The notes under the pieces: generated by a model
The model's input: the letters and a program-made list of their open reading frames with translations, nothing else
What the model was told of the DNA's origin: nothing
Databases searched by the model: none
NCBI GenBank assembly: GCA_021464415.1
Contig: CM038469.1
Coordinates: 4,566,501-4,630,500, forward strand
DNA from: Lonicera japonica
Lineage: Eukaryota; Streptophyta; Magnoliopsida; Dipsacales; Caprifoliaceae
Length of the DNA stretch: 64,000 nt
Direction: 5' to 3'
Program-made: the position numbers and the translations under genes
Part shown: one piece after another, positions 37,289 to 49,441 of the stretch
Position numbering within the stretch: the stretch's first letter is position 1
Layout of the letters: every line of letters starts with the position of its first letter

Positions 37289-39322
37289 TATGAGAACTCG
37301 CGTTTTCGACGCTTAATCCTCGTTGGCAGCGATTCCCTAGGCTTCCCGATTATTTTGAAAAATGGTTCGTTTGATTAATTATTAGAAAAAGGGTGATAGT
37401 TTGTGGAGGAAAGTAAAGTCGGCAATTTGTTTTACTAAACAAACAAAAGTCTGTGTAAAAGAGAAGCATTTATGAATTAATAGATCTCTTAAACACAATT
37501 ATTGCTAAACCAGTTGATTAAAAGGGTTCAGGGATTAAGTTATAAATTGGGACGGTGTTAGGCACCAAATTCGCCCTTTTCGTCTTCAAGTAGGATATGC
37601 GTGGAATTTTAATCGGACATTCACATGCTTATTGATAGCGTATCAATCCATAATTTTAGAAAATTGGAATTTTGGAGTGGGGATAGAAACCATATGCTTC
37701 GTATTTTACCCTTCGATTTTAGAAATCAGTGTGTGTGTGTGTGATTCGGAAGATGATTTTGATAATGATAAATAGCAAAATAAGTGTTTTTAGAAAGATT
37801 TAGGGCTTTTGGGAAGCTAATTTGAATTGAATTCGGATATCCGACAATCCTCAAGATTCGTTTGTCAATAGTGTGCCACAGTTTAATAATTTAAACTGGC
37901 ATTGACGAATCCAATACTCTCATATTGGATATTTAAATAAGCACCGTGATTTATAGATTAACCCGGGTATAAACACTTATTGATTCCTTCATAAATCGAG
38001 ACTAATAAAATCAAGATTTTGTAAAATTTATTGATAAAAATATGTTAAAATATGGTTACAGCTCGTTTCATGCCTTTAGTTTTGAAAACGGGATTTAAAT
38101 ATGGAATTTGGACAGATTTTGAGATAAACATCAATTTCTACATGCAATTGATTAATTATAATTGATAAATAAATACAGATAAAAAATTAAAGCCAAAAAA
38201 TAAAAAAAAAATACCTAAGAGCCTTGAAAATAGTAGAATACTATTTTAGAGCACTGTTCCCGAAATTCCAGAGCTGACTGATGCCTCAAATGGTTCTGTG
38301 CAGGTATATTTTTATCTGTATAAAATTAAATGGGTAGGGCCAACAAGACAAACATCTTAATGTTTGTTTACAAGACAAACACCTTATAAAAATATACCTG
38401 CAGACAAACACAATTTATTTGCGCACAAATTTTATTCACCCGGCGGCAGTTTTTGCAATTATAGCCAAACGACACATCAGATTGATCCACTTTTTTAATA
38501 TGTTGTTACCCATGATAAAATATACCTACTGAAAAAATTTCAGATTTTTTGGATATTAGGAAGAGCTCCGTTTGATTTCCAGAGATGAACATCCAGTTCT
38601 TTGAATTCCCGGGGATCCAGCCGTCGGATTGATCTGATTTTTGAGTATGTTACTTATTGTGGTATTATTTACTAACCCACAAAATTTTAGGATGATTAAA
38701 AGTTAGGAAGTATTGATACCCAAAAATCGACGAAATTCGGCTTTGAAAATGTTTGTCTGCAGACAAACACCCTATAGTGTTTGGCTACACGACAAACACA
38801 TGGTGTGTCGTGTGGACAAACATTTTAGGCTGTTAGTTTGTAGTCAATTTTTGTAATTCCTGTTAAATGGATTATCGATTCAATCTGATTTTCTAGCATG
38901 TTAATCTCCACAATACAACCTGTCAACTGACCAAATTTGACCTCAATTGGACTTCGAGAAGGTCCCCTTTTAATTACCCAAAGTAAACCTTTGGTTTTCT
39001 GACTTTTTAAAGACTTGGCCGTAGGATCGGGATTATTTTTCAGGTATGTTGCTCCTGATGGCAATGCCTAATAACCCTTAAAGTTTGAGAACGATCATAA
39101 ATGGGGAACTCTCCTTATACAAGTTTCTAGAGGTTTTGACGGTTTTCATTTCTGGCAGTTTCTGGTAATTCTCGTAATTTTTAGTCCGGGTGTCCTTTCG
39201 GCTACTTTCTTTGACCTGCATGTATAGGGTATGTGTGCATCTAGTAATGCCCGTGTAAGCATGCGTGTTCATTTCCTTAGAGATCGAGATTCTTGCAAGG
39301 GTCGCAAAATGAGGTGTTCACA
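37289..39322 (-). mobile_element. Solo-LTR-like insertion, 2.0 kb, with perfect GATAG target duplication
   Basis: It runs from TATGAGAACTCGCG to GAGGTGTTCACA, flanked by GATAG at 37284-37288 and 39323-39327. The terminal TA in place of TG fits a C-to-T type change. It shares AAGTCGGCAATTTGTTTTAC and GGTGTTAGGCACCAAATTCG with the LTR at 35673. It holds several direct and inverted copies of GACAAACAC, including the perfect palindrome TGTTTGTCTGCAGACAAACA at 38750-38769. No protein-coding domain is seen. It interrupts the Myb/SANT domain of the Harbinger ORF1. Confidence 0.78.
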
Positions 39323-39479
39323 GATAGACTTCACTCTTGAACCCACTTTGAGTTATTCCTTTTTCATTATAATGCTCAATAAAAAGTTCCACTAAGTATT
39401 TAGCACATGATGGCACCCATTTAGCCTTTGATAGAGATTCCATCGTATCTTGTAAATTTGTATTGTTAGGCCTTCCAAT

Positions 39480-40085
39480 TATATATATGAATAAAATAAG
39501 GTTATTAAACTAACAATTTCAATTTTTTGTGTTGTATGAGTGGTAGTCACTAAAACACAAACACTTTTATGCACATACAAAATAACTTCTTAGTGTAATA
39601 GTCAAAAGATTGGAACCTTTATTGTATTATTTTTTTTAAAGAAAATAAGCCAGATCAGCCAAATAGAAAATCATGTGAAGAGTTATTTTGGAAATATTGA
39701 ATAGTTGGGACTAGACAAAGACTACTAGAGTTGGGCGGGCCATATATAACTAAATTAACTAAAATCCCTTTAAATTTATATAGCTGGACAAAAAATGCAA
39801 CATAATTGCATCAATTAATAGGTTGGTTTATGTGCGGATGAGAACGTACATAAACTATATATTTTACAAATTGACCATTACTGGTTGCAGGAAGACCTTA
39901 TTAGCATTATTGTCTCATTAATAAAGAACATATATGGAGCTGGGAACTAACAATAAATTTGGACAAGTAATCGCATTATTGCCTCATTAAGGGCCTATTA
40001 GAAAAACATCCAACAATAATGTTCAAACTGATCAATCTGAGAAAAAGTTTAAAAAAGTCTTCTATGGGATGATATATTCTAAAAA
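39480..40085. other. Non-coding interior of the Harbinger element
   Basis: AT-rich DNA upstream of ORF1, possibly its promoter side on the minus strand. No further coding piece was recognised. Confidence 0.35.
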
Positions 40086-40088
40086 GTT

Positions 40089-41565
40089 TTATTCTGAGAC
40101 ATTCTACGAAACTGTAGGATTGTATGCACTTAAGTTACAAGCATCAATTTTGTAAGACTAGGCTAATTCCATAATTAGATTAGTAGCTTTAGTTTGAATT
40201 AGACATTTTCACTTACATAAGCAAAAAGTGCAAGTAGATGACATCATAAAAAAATTGTTTAGAGTCATATCACACACCACCCAATATTTCATCAAGCTTG
40301 ACTAGTACATAACTAAAATGAACTCGTAAAATAATTCATCAAACTAAGGTGCATGTTATTAACCTCTTTCTTAACACGCGTAAATTCATACATAAGATTA
40401 TAATTGTCATTGTTAGGTAATTAACTCTGAGAAAAAAAAAGGTAAGATTCTTAGTTAATCTCTTCAATGTTATGCTAGTCGACAAACATAAATTATGTGC
40501 AAGTGCACTACGATGAATCTGTCACTTTGATTTAATCCCTTTCTTTTTCTCCTTTTTTTTTCATTTTCTTTTGAAACAAACTACACATTGGTGAGCAAAG
40601 CAAAAACAAAATGATGGTAGCTGAGGTGTTGGCTATTACAGGAAAAAAAAGATTATAAAAAGAAAGTGTTTTCTCTAAATAAACTAATAATAATGATGAA
40701 TCAATCATTTTATTACACTATTTTTAGCATTTCTTTTTTATTGCGTTTTTGTCCCCCAATGTAAAGCCTACAACACTTCAAAAAAGATCTGTAGAACAAA
40801 GAATCAAACTATATAGCAAAAGCATTTCTGAGACATTCTACGAAACTGTAGGATTGTATGCACTTAAGTTACAAGCATCAATTTTGTAAGACTAGGCTAA
40901 TTCCATAATTAGATTAGTAGCCTTAGTTTGAATTAGACATTTTCACTTACATAAGCAAAAAGTGCAAGTAGATGACATCATAAAAAAATTGTTTAGAGTC
41001 ATATCACACACCACCCAATATTTCATCAAGCTTGACTAGTACATAACTAAAATGAACTCGTAAAATAATTCATCAAACTAAGGTGCACGTTATTAACCTT
41101 TTTCTTAACACGCGTAAATTCATACATAAGATTATAATTGTCATTGTTAGGTAATTAACTCTGAGAAAATAAAAATAAAAATGTAAGATTCTTAGTTAAT
41201 CTCTTCAATGTTATGCTAGTCGACAAACACAAATTATGTGCAAGTGCACTACGATGAATCTGTCACTTTGATGTAATCCCTTTCTTTTTCTCTTTTTTTT
41301 TTTCATTTTCTTTTGAAACAAACTACACATTGGTGAGCAAAGCAAAAACAAAATGATGGTAGCTGAGGTGTTGGCTATTACAGGAAAAAAAAGATTATAA
41401 AAAGAAAGTGTTTTCTCTAAATAAACTAATAATAATGATGAATCAATCATTTTATTACACTATTTTTAGCATTTCTTTTTTATTGCGTTTTTGTCCCCCA
41501 ATGTAAAGCCTACAACACTTCAAAAAAGATCTGTAGAACAAAGAATCAAACTATATAGCAAAAGC
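40089..41565. repeat. Tandem direct duplication, period 734 bp, very high identity
   Basis: Unit 1 (about 40089-40823) and unit 2 (about 40824-41565) can be followed base by base with only scattered substitutions and small changes in A/T runs. Shared markers are GAGACATTCTACGAAACTGT, ACACGCGTAAATTCATACAT and GATGGTAGCTGAGGTGTTGG. A ~33-bp third partial copy (ACTGTAGGATTGTATGCACT) occurs at 41622-41653. The high identity implies a duplication younger than the host element. Confidence 0.9.
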
Positions 41566-41653
41566 TAATTATAGCAAAAACTATGATTCATAGTTTCTTG
41601 GACCATCTTTGAACTTTACGATACTGTAGGATTGTATGCACTCAAGTTACACA

Positions 41654-42662
41654 CATATGCAACATATATCATGAATGAAATATTCTATAGGATGGTTTGT
41701 TCCCAGCCTTATGGTGGCATCATGTCCACACCTCAAGCAGGCAGCCCACCTACATTGACTTCATTTTTCTATTTTATTTAATTTATTTCAAGACCTATGC
41801 AATTTTACAAATCCCCACCCCCTATTTTATCAACATCTTATCACACACTTTTAAGACAATGATTATCTATATCTATACTAGCACTAATACTAATAATAAT
41901 ATAGAAATCCAAGAGAACAATGAAAAAAGAAAATGGCAAATAAAAGCATTGCTTTACAATTACCAAAGGCAAACTACAAATTCTTAGAAACAATGAAAAA
42001 AGAAAATGGCAAATAAAAACATCACATTAAACACAGTCTTGTTCACACACATAAAACTTAGTACCAAAGGCAAATTACAAATTCTTAGAAACATTGCTTT
42101 ACAATTACTTTTTTTAGGTCTTTTGTCGAACATGTAGTGTGTGCATAAAATTACCGAAGTATAAATTGAACAAAGCTCCAAAGAAATAATTCAAGGAAAA
42201 TTGTCACTTACCTTAGCAACAGTGAAACTAACGAAATGCAAATGGAAGAGAAGAGTAGCCCCAAATTCAGTAGAAATTAACTCCTTATGATTCAGCTACA
42301 TAAGAAAATCCAATTAAGTCCTATATAAGATAAAAAGTTAAAAACTACCATAGACGAACCCCCAATTAAAGGAAATCTCAAATCTAAAAACCCTAGAACA
42401 AAATCGCCAATAAAAAGTGAAATAAGTGTAGAGAAGCTTTCGCAATTTGAAACCCTAGACAAATTATAAGAGAAGGGAACAGAAGGGGAGAGAGATAGAG
42501 AGAGAGATAAATGAACATGTGGAGACCGAGATGGAGCTCAGGATATTGAGCGTCGAGCAGCGAGAATTGTCCAATTTAGAATAGAGTAATTTTAAGTTGG
42601 GTGAGAAATTACCTAATTCATGTTTTTATAAATTAATTTAAATTGTTTAATTTTAAACTAAA
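41654..42662 (-). other. Subterminal region of the Harbinger element, leader-like
   Basis: 41916-42106 contains a short local duplication (TGAAAAAAGAAAATGGCAAA and CAAATTCTTAGAAACA occur twice). On the plus strand 42380-42540 carries AAACCCTAG words and a GA-rich tract, features common in plant leaders; whether it serves as a promoter of the element is inference. Confidence 0.35.
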
Positions 42663-43373
42663 CAAGTTATACAAACTAAACACTCATAGCTAATGTAATT
42701 CTCAATTAGTTAATTTTAAATTAGTTAATTGACAATTTAAGGATCAACCAAATGGGCCCTTAATATATCACAAAATATCAAAAAATGATAAAGTCAAATG
42801 TATTATCGACAATACAGGGTGGTGTGGTCTTTTTAAACTTGAAATGTCAAATTAAAATCGTACCATTATCGAAGCATGCATTAAACATTGGTGGGCTATT
42901 ACGTGTGGCACCCCCACCTTAATTAACAAGATAACACCCGTAATTAAGACTTGGAGAGTCACTAACCCATATTAAACTAGCTAAAGTAGGTCTAATATAA
43001 ATAATAAAATCATGAAACAAGTTTTACAAACCAAACATTCATAGCTAATGTAATTCTTAATTAATTAATTTTAAATTTGTTAATTGACAATTTAAGGATC
43101 AACTAAACGGGCCCTTACTATTTCACAAAATATCAAAAATTGATGAAGTTAAATGTATTATCGATAATACAGGGTGTTATGGTCTTTTTAAACTTGAAAT
43201 GTCAAATTAAAATCGTACCATTGTCGAAGCGTGCGTTAGACATTGGTGAGGTACTACGTATGGCACCTCCACCTTAATTAACAGGATAACACCCGTAATT
43301 AAGACTAGGAGAGTCACTAACCCACCTTAGACTAGCTAAAGTAGGTCTAATATAAATAATGAAATCATGAATT
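42663..43373. repeat. Tandem direct duplication, period 356 bp, containing the Harbinger right end
   Basis: Unit 1 (42663-43018) and unit 2 (43019 to about 43373) share CATAGCTAATGTAATTCT, GACAATTTAAGGATCAAC, GGGCCCTTA, ACTTGAAATGTCAAATTAAA and GGAGAGTCACTAACCCA. Unit identity is clearly lower than in the 734-bp duplication, so this event is older. Each unit holds the element terminus GGGCCC followed by TTA plus about 255 bp of flanking DNA, so duplication followed the transposon insertion. Confidence 0.9.
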
Positions 43374-45030
43374 CAGGTAAATCACATAACATGGAATAAA
43401 CAACTATGATACTCATACAGTGGACGATAATGCAAAACAAAAATATAACATGCATATATATATATATCCAAAAGGCATACAAAACCGTGTCAACATGTTA
43501 ATTAGCATACACCATTAATTAGGCTAGCCATGGCTTGCCAGATAAACATATACACAACAAAATAAATTTGTGTAAGAGGTTTCTATTTCGTTCCCGACCT
43601 CGTCACTTCCTCAGTCTTACCCATTTTCTAGATACCTGAATTTGTTACATAAAAACGGGGTGAGCTCAAACCTCAGTAGGAGGATATAACAGGGAATATC
43701 ATGTTTAAAACATAATAGCAGTTTTATAATTATTTATGCTACAATCATCGATTCAATTTAAAATCGTCAACTTATAAACCAATGCATGGAAGTCCATATG
43801 CATGTTACTTCCCGTGTGTCAACTATTATACTATATCGCCAAAAGAATACCGTGACCGAATCGAATAATAATCATAAGAATAAGACTGGGAATGACCGCA
43901 CCACAGAACCATACAAACATGGTAACAATAGAACAACTTTCGGCTCAGGAAATATCATCGTTACATCATAATAGAATTGGATCACACGTCCATCAGTATC
44001 ATATCAATATAACACAAGTGCTTGCCGTTATATAGATTTCTGGGCTGCCCACTGCTGGCTCCAGACCACTGACGCTTTGCTACCCTCTGGAGGTTTAGGA
44101 ATTTTCAACACAAGGGCACCATGCCCTACTTATTTTCACACTAGCAAAGAGCAAACAATAAACATTTTCTTTATCATTGAAGGGCCATAACAAAATCAGA
44201 ACCAAATTCACCATGGGATCATATCACATCCAAGAATGTCACAATGTACATAAGAAATTCATGGCATAAGATATACGAGATACATGCCACATGATAGGCC
44301 ATAAGAATATTTTGAGCTTGCCAAAAGAATTTCATGAATCCGGTTGACACAGTAATGATGCACAAAATGCATAACGTGTTAATAAATGAACATTTGAAAT
44401 AACTTATGCAATATAGACTTCAACAAGTCTCAATTCATATTCATTGATGCACATAATTCATCAATTTCATCAATAAACAACATCCATACAGTAAGTAATA
44501 TCTCTTATGAATCAAACAACACACATGTATCAAGTGTCAATGGCATATTTTGCTTCAAATCACTTGTTCATGGCTTTACAGTTCACAAAATATCATTATC
44601 TTCATCATGTTAAAATTCTTGAAACAAATACAATTTAAACATGATAATTATTGTAGAATAAAACCGTATGAGTGAGTTTTAAAAACAATTTAATCCCTAT
44701 TTTAACTCAATAAGCCAAAGAGAAAAGAAGAAGATGAAGACCGAAATCCCGTTCGGTGAAATTCCTATGTCACCACAATTCTCATATTACGTAGAACAAT
44801 TTCTTCTAAAGCCGAATCGAATTTTGAAAGTTAAATAAAAATGAAATTTAGAGAGCGAAATTGAAGAAAGTTTAGCCCTGTATTTTCAGGCAAATTTAGA
44901 AGGCCATTGATGCCGTAAAAATTGAGCAACTCATTCAGCAACAGTCGCCTATTGGCCCCAACAGGCGCCTTTCCAATGTCCATGCAATTTCTAATCCAGG
45001 ACCATCCCAAACGGTCGAGTTTTTATATCT
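43374..45030 (-). repeat. LTR-like repetitive DNA (probable Ty3/gypsy LTR remnant)
   Basis: No proteins. On the minus strand the region has GTTTGAGCTCACCCCGTTTT, a GA/CT-rich leader-like stretch at 44700-44770 and a GC-rich patch at 44040-44110, an arrangement seen in long plant gypsy LTRs. A stem-forming CGCCTATTGGCCCCAACAGGCG-type inverted repeat lies at about 44947-44968. Clean termini with a target duplication were not found. Confidence 0.4.
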
Positions 45031-45880
45031 ACTACTTATTATTCTATAAAACCGGAAGGCATTTGGATAAATATGAAGTTGCGTTAGATTTTCAATTTTC
45101 CTATTTTGCTTTTGCAACTTTCATTTTATTAAAAAAAATGTTTTATTTAGCATGAGCAGTAAGATTTGAACTCTCTCAACTACTATACTATATATTAGTT
45201 TTTAACAATTCCTTTTTAAAAATAATTATATTTGAATCGCACGCGTATTATATGTGCATAAAACTCTAGTAAAACAAATAAGATGAAAAGTACGAAAGCT
45301 ACAAATTGGTTTGTTAGAGAGAACTAATTTAATGTCTAAATTTATTGAAAAACGTTAATTTCGTTTTAATTTAAAAAATTCACCTTTTTTTTTTGTTTAT
45401 CTCTCACATCCAATATTCCATTACATTTGAAAATTGAAATAGATCTCTCAAATTGAGTATTCCATTAGGGGCTTTTTGTGTTTAGCCCAATTATTTTGTA
45501 TTTAGTCCATTTCGAACTAGAAATTACTAAATAGCCCAAATGATTGGATAATTACTAATTAAAAAAAATTAATTAATTTTTTTTGTTTGAAAAATTAATT
45601 AGTGGATTTTCGAGATTACCCTTTTGTTGACATTTAATTTTGATATTCAATAATCTTCTAAAATCTAACTTCTCGTAATTTAAAGGAAGAATTAAATATT
45701 CAAAAATAATTTTTTTGTTGACCGGATAAACAATATTTTAAAATTTAAATTTCTTTTAAAAAAAAATATCTATTCATATATGATCTAGTTTCGTTTTGAA
45801 ATTCAAAATTTTTAACGCCTAACCAAATTATCTAATCAAATATGATAAGACATTATATGTATATTGTCTTATTTACATGG
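45031..45880. other. Intergenic AT-rich DNA
   Basis: No gene; only poly(A)/poly(T) runs and short AT repeats. Confidence 0.5.
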
Positions 45881-45884
45881 TAGA

Positions 45885-46155
45885 CATATTAAAGTCATAT
45901 TAGTGTAATAGATAATAGTGAATTAAAAGTAGACATATTAGGGCTACAGATATATTGACAATTCTTGATCTAAAGATATAAAAGCAGATATATTAGTGTA
46001 ATACCAACCATATTAATGTATTAGTGTAATACCAGAAATATTAAAAGTAGGCATATTAGTGTAAGATACTAGAAATAATAAAAGCATGCATAGTAGTGTA
46101 ATATACTTTAAATAATAAAAGCAAACATATTAGTGTAATATTTAGGAAGGCAGAC
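45885..46155. repeat. Minisatellite of ~40-46 bp units
   Basis: Units containing AATAATAAAAGCA, then (G/A)ACATATTAGTGTAATA, repeat about six to seven times with substitutions and small length changes. Confidence 0.75.
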
Positions 46156-47916
46156 ATATTCCGCATAATCTGTGATGTACATATACAGTCGAACATTTTT
46201 ACATATCTTGTAACACGTAAAGAATATGGAATCGTAATGGGTTATTATAATAATAAATGTACAGGGGGACATCTCCACAATATACATCCACAAAAACACA
46301 AATCTACATCAATCGACAAAAATAAAAAGGGTAACATATAAGAACAAACTCGATGAATAAAAAAAATGTGACAAAAATCTTGACCAATTGGCAAGGAATC
46401 TTTCTGAAAGACAAACGTACCTCTGACCAAAGAAGACATTTGTAACAATGAACTAAACAAATGATGTGTAAACTAATACATATGATGAAACTAGAAAAAT
46501 AATTGTTTTAAGTATGACTTGAGGATAAAACCCATTGCCAATAAAATAGTTGGACAAAATTGAATGATAAGGATGAATACACAATCTGTTTACTAATGAT
46601 TATGTACATCCAAAACAGTTACACATTATTCTAAGGTTTAGGTAGTTAATTCACAGTTATTCGAATTGTGACCATAGCAACCAACAAATAAGGAAAATGC
46701 ATAACCGACCTTATCACCGACTAGCTAAAAAAGGAAACAACAAGCTTAAACAACAAAGGGCAAGACAGTCATATCACATTTAATAATCTATAACAATAAC
46801 AAAATTAATTTTAAAAGAAAACTAGGCCAAATGCAAAACAATTGGGGTAAAAACAAAAAAAGTAGGTTAAATCCTAATTTTCGAAATGGACTTGGTCTTA
46901 GTAAAAACAATCCCATGAAAATGGGGTAAATCCAAATTTCCTGTATAATTATTACATTTTCATAAAATAATTGAAGTATCAAATTTTGCAACAATAAATT
47001 TAACAAAATTTTCAACATAATGGTACTATTACACTATATAGGTAAGGCCAATGATAATTCAAGTCCACGTGTCGAGTTCGGGTTTGGATTCAGATTGTGT
47101 TGAGACACATGTATTACAATTTTACCCTCAGCCAAGCATGACTTATTTAATTAATTTTGTCATTTGTACAAATTTGAACTTGACTTGTTTAATATTTACG
47201 TTACATGACACAACATGATTAATCTGTTCTAAGCAGATTGTTGTGTTAACCAATTAACCTATATAATACAAATGAGTTATGCAGGACTTTTCCAATTTTA
47301 AGTCTAAACGTGTCAATTGTGGACCAATTTCAAGTTAGCCGTGTCAGATTTACTAAGTTGAATACGATTTTTTTATTAAGCGGGTTACTCGTGTCCAACT
47401 CAAACACTACCTAAATCTATTTATGCTTAACCCTAACTCACTAATTAACTTTATATCAAATTCGCAAGTTAAGTCAAATATTACCCGCATTAAATAGAAA
47501 GCCATATCAATCTTATGACAAGGCCATGGCAATGGAAGTCAGGGAGACACCACTTAGATTTATTAATTTGTCCCTAATGAGAATATAAATGAGATTAGGT
47601 AAATATATTCATTAATCACAAAAACGTTTGTTTATGTTTTCAATTGGTGCCTGAAATTTATTCTTAATTATTTATTTTAATATAATGGCTTAAATTTATC
47701 ACTGTTCATTTATAATTTAAATGACAATTATGGTTATATAGTTACCAATTTATAAAAGTTTTTATTTCTTTCTGAAAATGGTTACTGAGATTAAACCCTT
47801 CTTCAAAAAATAATAATAATAAAAAAATCACATTAAGAAACTTATCATACTAAGAAACCTTTTTGACTTTTTTTATTATTTTTGAAATCCTACCACAATA
47901 GAAAACTTTTACAAAG

Positions 47917-47920
<4 letters not shown>
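46156..47920. other. Intergenic, no gene recognised
   Basis: 47040-47480 contains words (AACACGTGTC-like CACGTGTCGAG, ATGACACAACATGATTAATC, GTGTCCAACTCAAAC) that resemble 14920-15040, so a decayed dispersed repeat is likely. The rest is AT-rich. Confidence 0.4.

Positions 47921-47953
<33 letters not shown>
47921..47953. repeat. (CT)n microsatellite
   Basis: About 16 uninterrupted CT units. Confidence 0.95.
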
Positions 47954-47956
<3 letters not shown>

Positions 47957-49027
47957 TGAATTACTCTAATTCCGTTAACCTATATATCTACTGTTTTTTC
48001 TCTTTTTTAATTCTCTGTATATTTATAGTAGAAAAATATTTTTTTCTCACACACCACGTTTTACTCCATATCTCTTCTCTAAGCTCCTTCTCACTATTAC
48101 TATAGCGTGTCTCTAAATTTTTCTCTAATGAGTCGGATTTGGAACAAGCATTTTTAATAACGTGTATATATGGGTTCAACAACAAAATCTAGCATGACTC
48201 GGGCTGAGGTTGGGTTTAGATTTAAGTTATTATAAATCATTTGATCCGATCGGACCTGAATATAATTATTTTTCTTTAAATATCTTTATAATATCATATA
48301 AATATTATGCATCGAGGAGGTTCAGGTCAGTCTGAGAAAGTTCAAGTTTGGGTTGTGCAAAGTAAAACGCAAGGGTTAAAGTTTTCCAATACAAAACAAG
48401 CAATAGTTGGATCAAGATATTTATAATTGGAGGCTTATGCATATTGAATTTTCCTATAGACCTACAGTCTAGAATATCCCCATAATAATTACGTTTATTG
48501 GGCTTAGCATGTATTTTTTTAAGACCATATAATGATGATATGGCTTCACAACCAAAACCTGACATAAATACGAGTCTTGTTCAAGTTCGCGCAAATTAAC
48601 CTGGTTGATTCAACCTGACATGAATATAATCATTCATTAAATATGCATATAGTAAGACATAATTATAATGCCTTGGACTTGGTTGGGACTTGGTGGATTA
48701 AGTTCGAACTTATGCATATAATGAACAGTGCAAGTGCAAGTTCAAGTTTTCAAAAACAACACTTAACGCATTTGGTTGGGTTCTTTTTAAACAGATTATT
48801 AATTTATTATGTTTGGTTTTGCTATTGATATCCAACATCTCATAATATCTCCCTTACACATCGAGCTCGCGAGGATTTTGAAGTATGAGTCCCACAATAA
48901 AAAACATGGCACGGGTTCAAGTTGGTAGTGTTGTACGCACAAGTATATCTAATATAACAATATTTGAAACATGAGAATAGGAATTCAAAAGCACTTGTAA
49001 GCAAATGAAACATAACTAATGTCAACC
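47954..49027. other. Intergenic, no gene recognised
   Basis: Repeated words such as TTCAAGTTTGGG, CCTGACATGAATATAAT or CCTGACATAAATA and TTATGCATAT suggest decayed repetitive DNA, but no element end or coding domain is seen. Confidence 0.35.
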
Positions 49028-49030
49028 TAA

Positions 49031-49438
49031 TGGTCCGTTTGATTATCAAGAAAGTTGTGCAGGAAATGATTCTTGGGAAAAGTGAGGTAATGTGAAGTGA
49101 AGGAAAAAGAATCTTACTTTAATCTATGTGTTTGGTTGACATCAAAATAAAAATGATCAAGATAAAAAAATGATCATAATTTTGTTAGAGTTCAAAGAAT
49201 TCACTAATATGATAAAATTCATCAATAATGTATTAAATATATAATATTAGTAATTACTAGATTTTTTTTCGTAACTTCTCGTCAAAGTCTTGTGTTTTTT
49301 GGGAAAACTTTCCCTCAAAGAAAGTTACTTGAAAATTTTGGAATAACTTTCCCGTAAACCAAATGCACAAAAAGTGTAAGAAAGTAGATTTTCATTCACT
49401 TCACTTTCCTTTTCTTTGCTCGTCTTTCAAATGGCCCC
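49031..49438. mobile_element. Tourist-like MITE with TAA target duplication
   Basis: The left end TGGTCCGTTTGATTATCAAG and the right end (complement GGGGCCATTTGAAAGACGAG) form diverged inverted repeats. TAA lies on both sides at 49028-49030 and 49439-49441. It is 408 bp and non-coding. Confidence 0.65.
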
Positions 49439-49441
49439 TAA

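Larger units (their letters stand above)
35174..39476 (-). pseudogene. Myb/SANT-like ORF1 protein of the Harbinger element, split by two LTR insertions
   Basis: Read on the minus strand the pieces come in protein order. 39476-39328 gives the start of a Myb/SANT-like domain (AKWVPSCAKYLVELFIEHYN, then EKGITQSGFKSEVYL). After an LTR insertion, 37283-37095 continues it with KKEFGVVRDLLKVSGFGWDD and KKMVLVGDKEWENYF. 37000-36893 carries KWFPLYDQLLILFEGNS. After a second LTR insertion, 35667-35174 gives a Ser/Lys-rich linker and the helical C-terminus (CINYLQNMEELNKNEI...LFLKLKGPL-type, seen as AIAFLKLKGPLRLAFLRFL). The W-P, GFGWD and W-E-N-Y signatures are those of the Myb/SANT-like DNA-binding domain that accompanies PIF/Harbinger transposases. 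Frameshifts and a stop are also present. Confidence 0.82.
29696..42759 (-). mobile_element. PIF/Harbinger transposon enlarged to ~13 kb by nested insertions
   Basis: The left end GGGCCCGTTTGGTTGCGCAA and the right end (complement GGGCCCATTTGGTTGATCCT) are inverted repeats. TTA flanks both sides (29693-29695 and 42760-42762), the PIF/Harbinger target duplication. Inside, all on the minus strand, are the two proteins autonomous members need: a DDE transposase (30471-31735) and a Myb/SANT-like ORF1 protein (35174-39476). Removing three LTR insertions with their duplications and one copy of a 734-bp tandem repeat leaves about 6.1 kb, close to known autonomous elements. Both genes are broken. The right end lies in a 356-bp tandem duplication, so an equivalent end also occurs at 43114. 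Confidence 0.8.

Noticed and set aside
38825..39272. Two minus-strand frames (79 and 64 codons) near the end of the LTR-like insertion
   Set aside because: They lie within non-coding LTR sequence bounded by a target duplication; no domain is visible.
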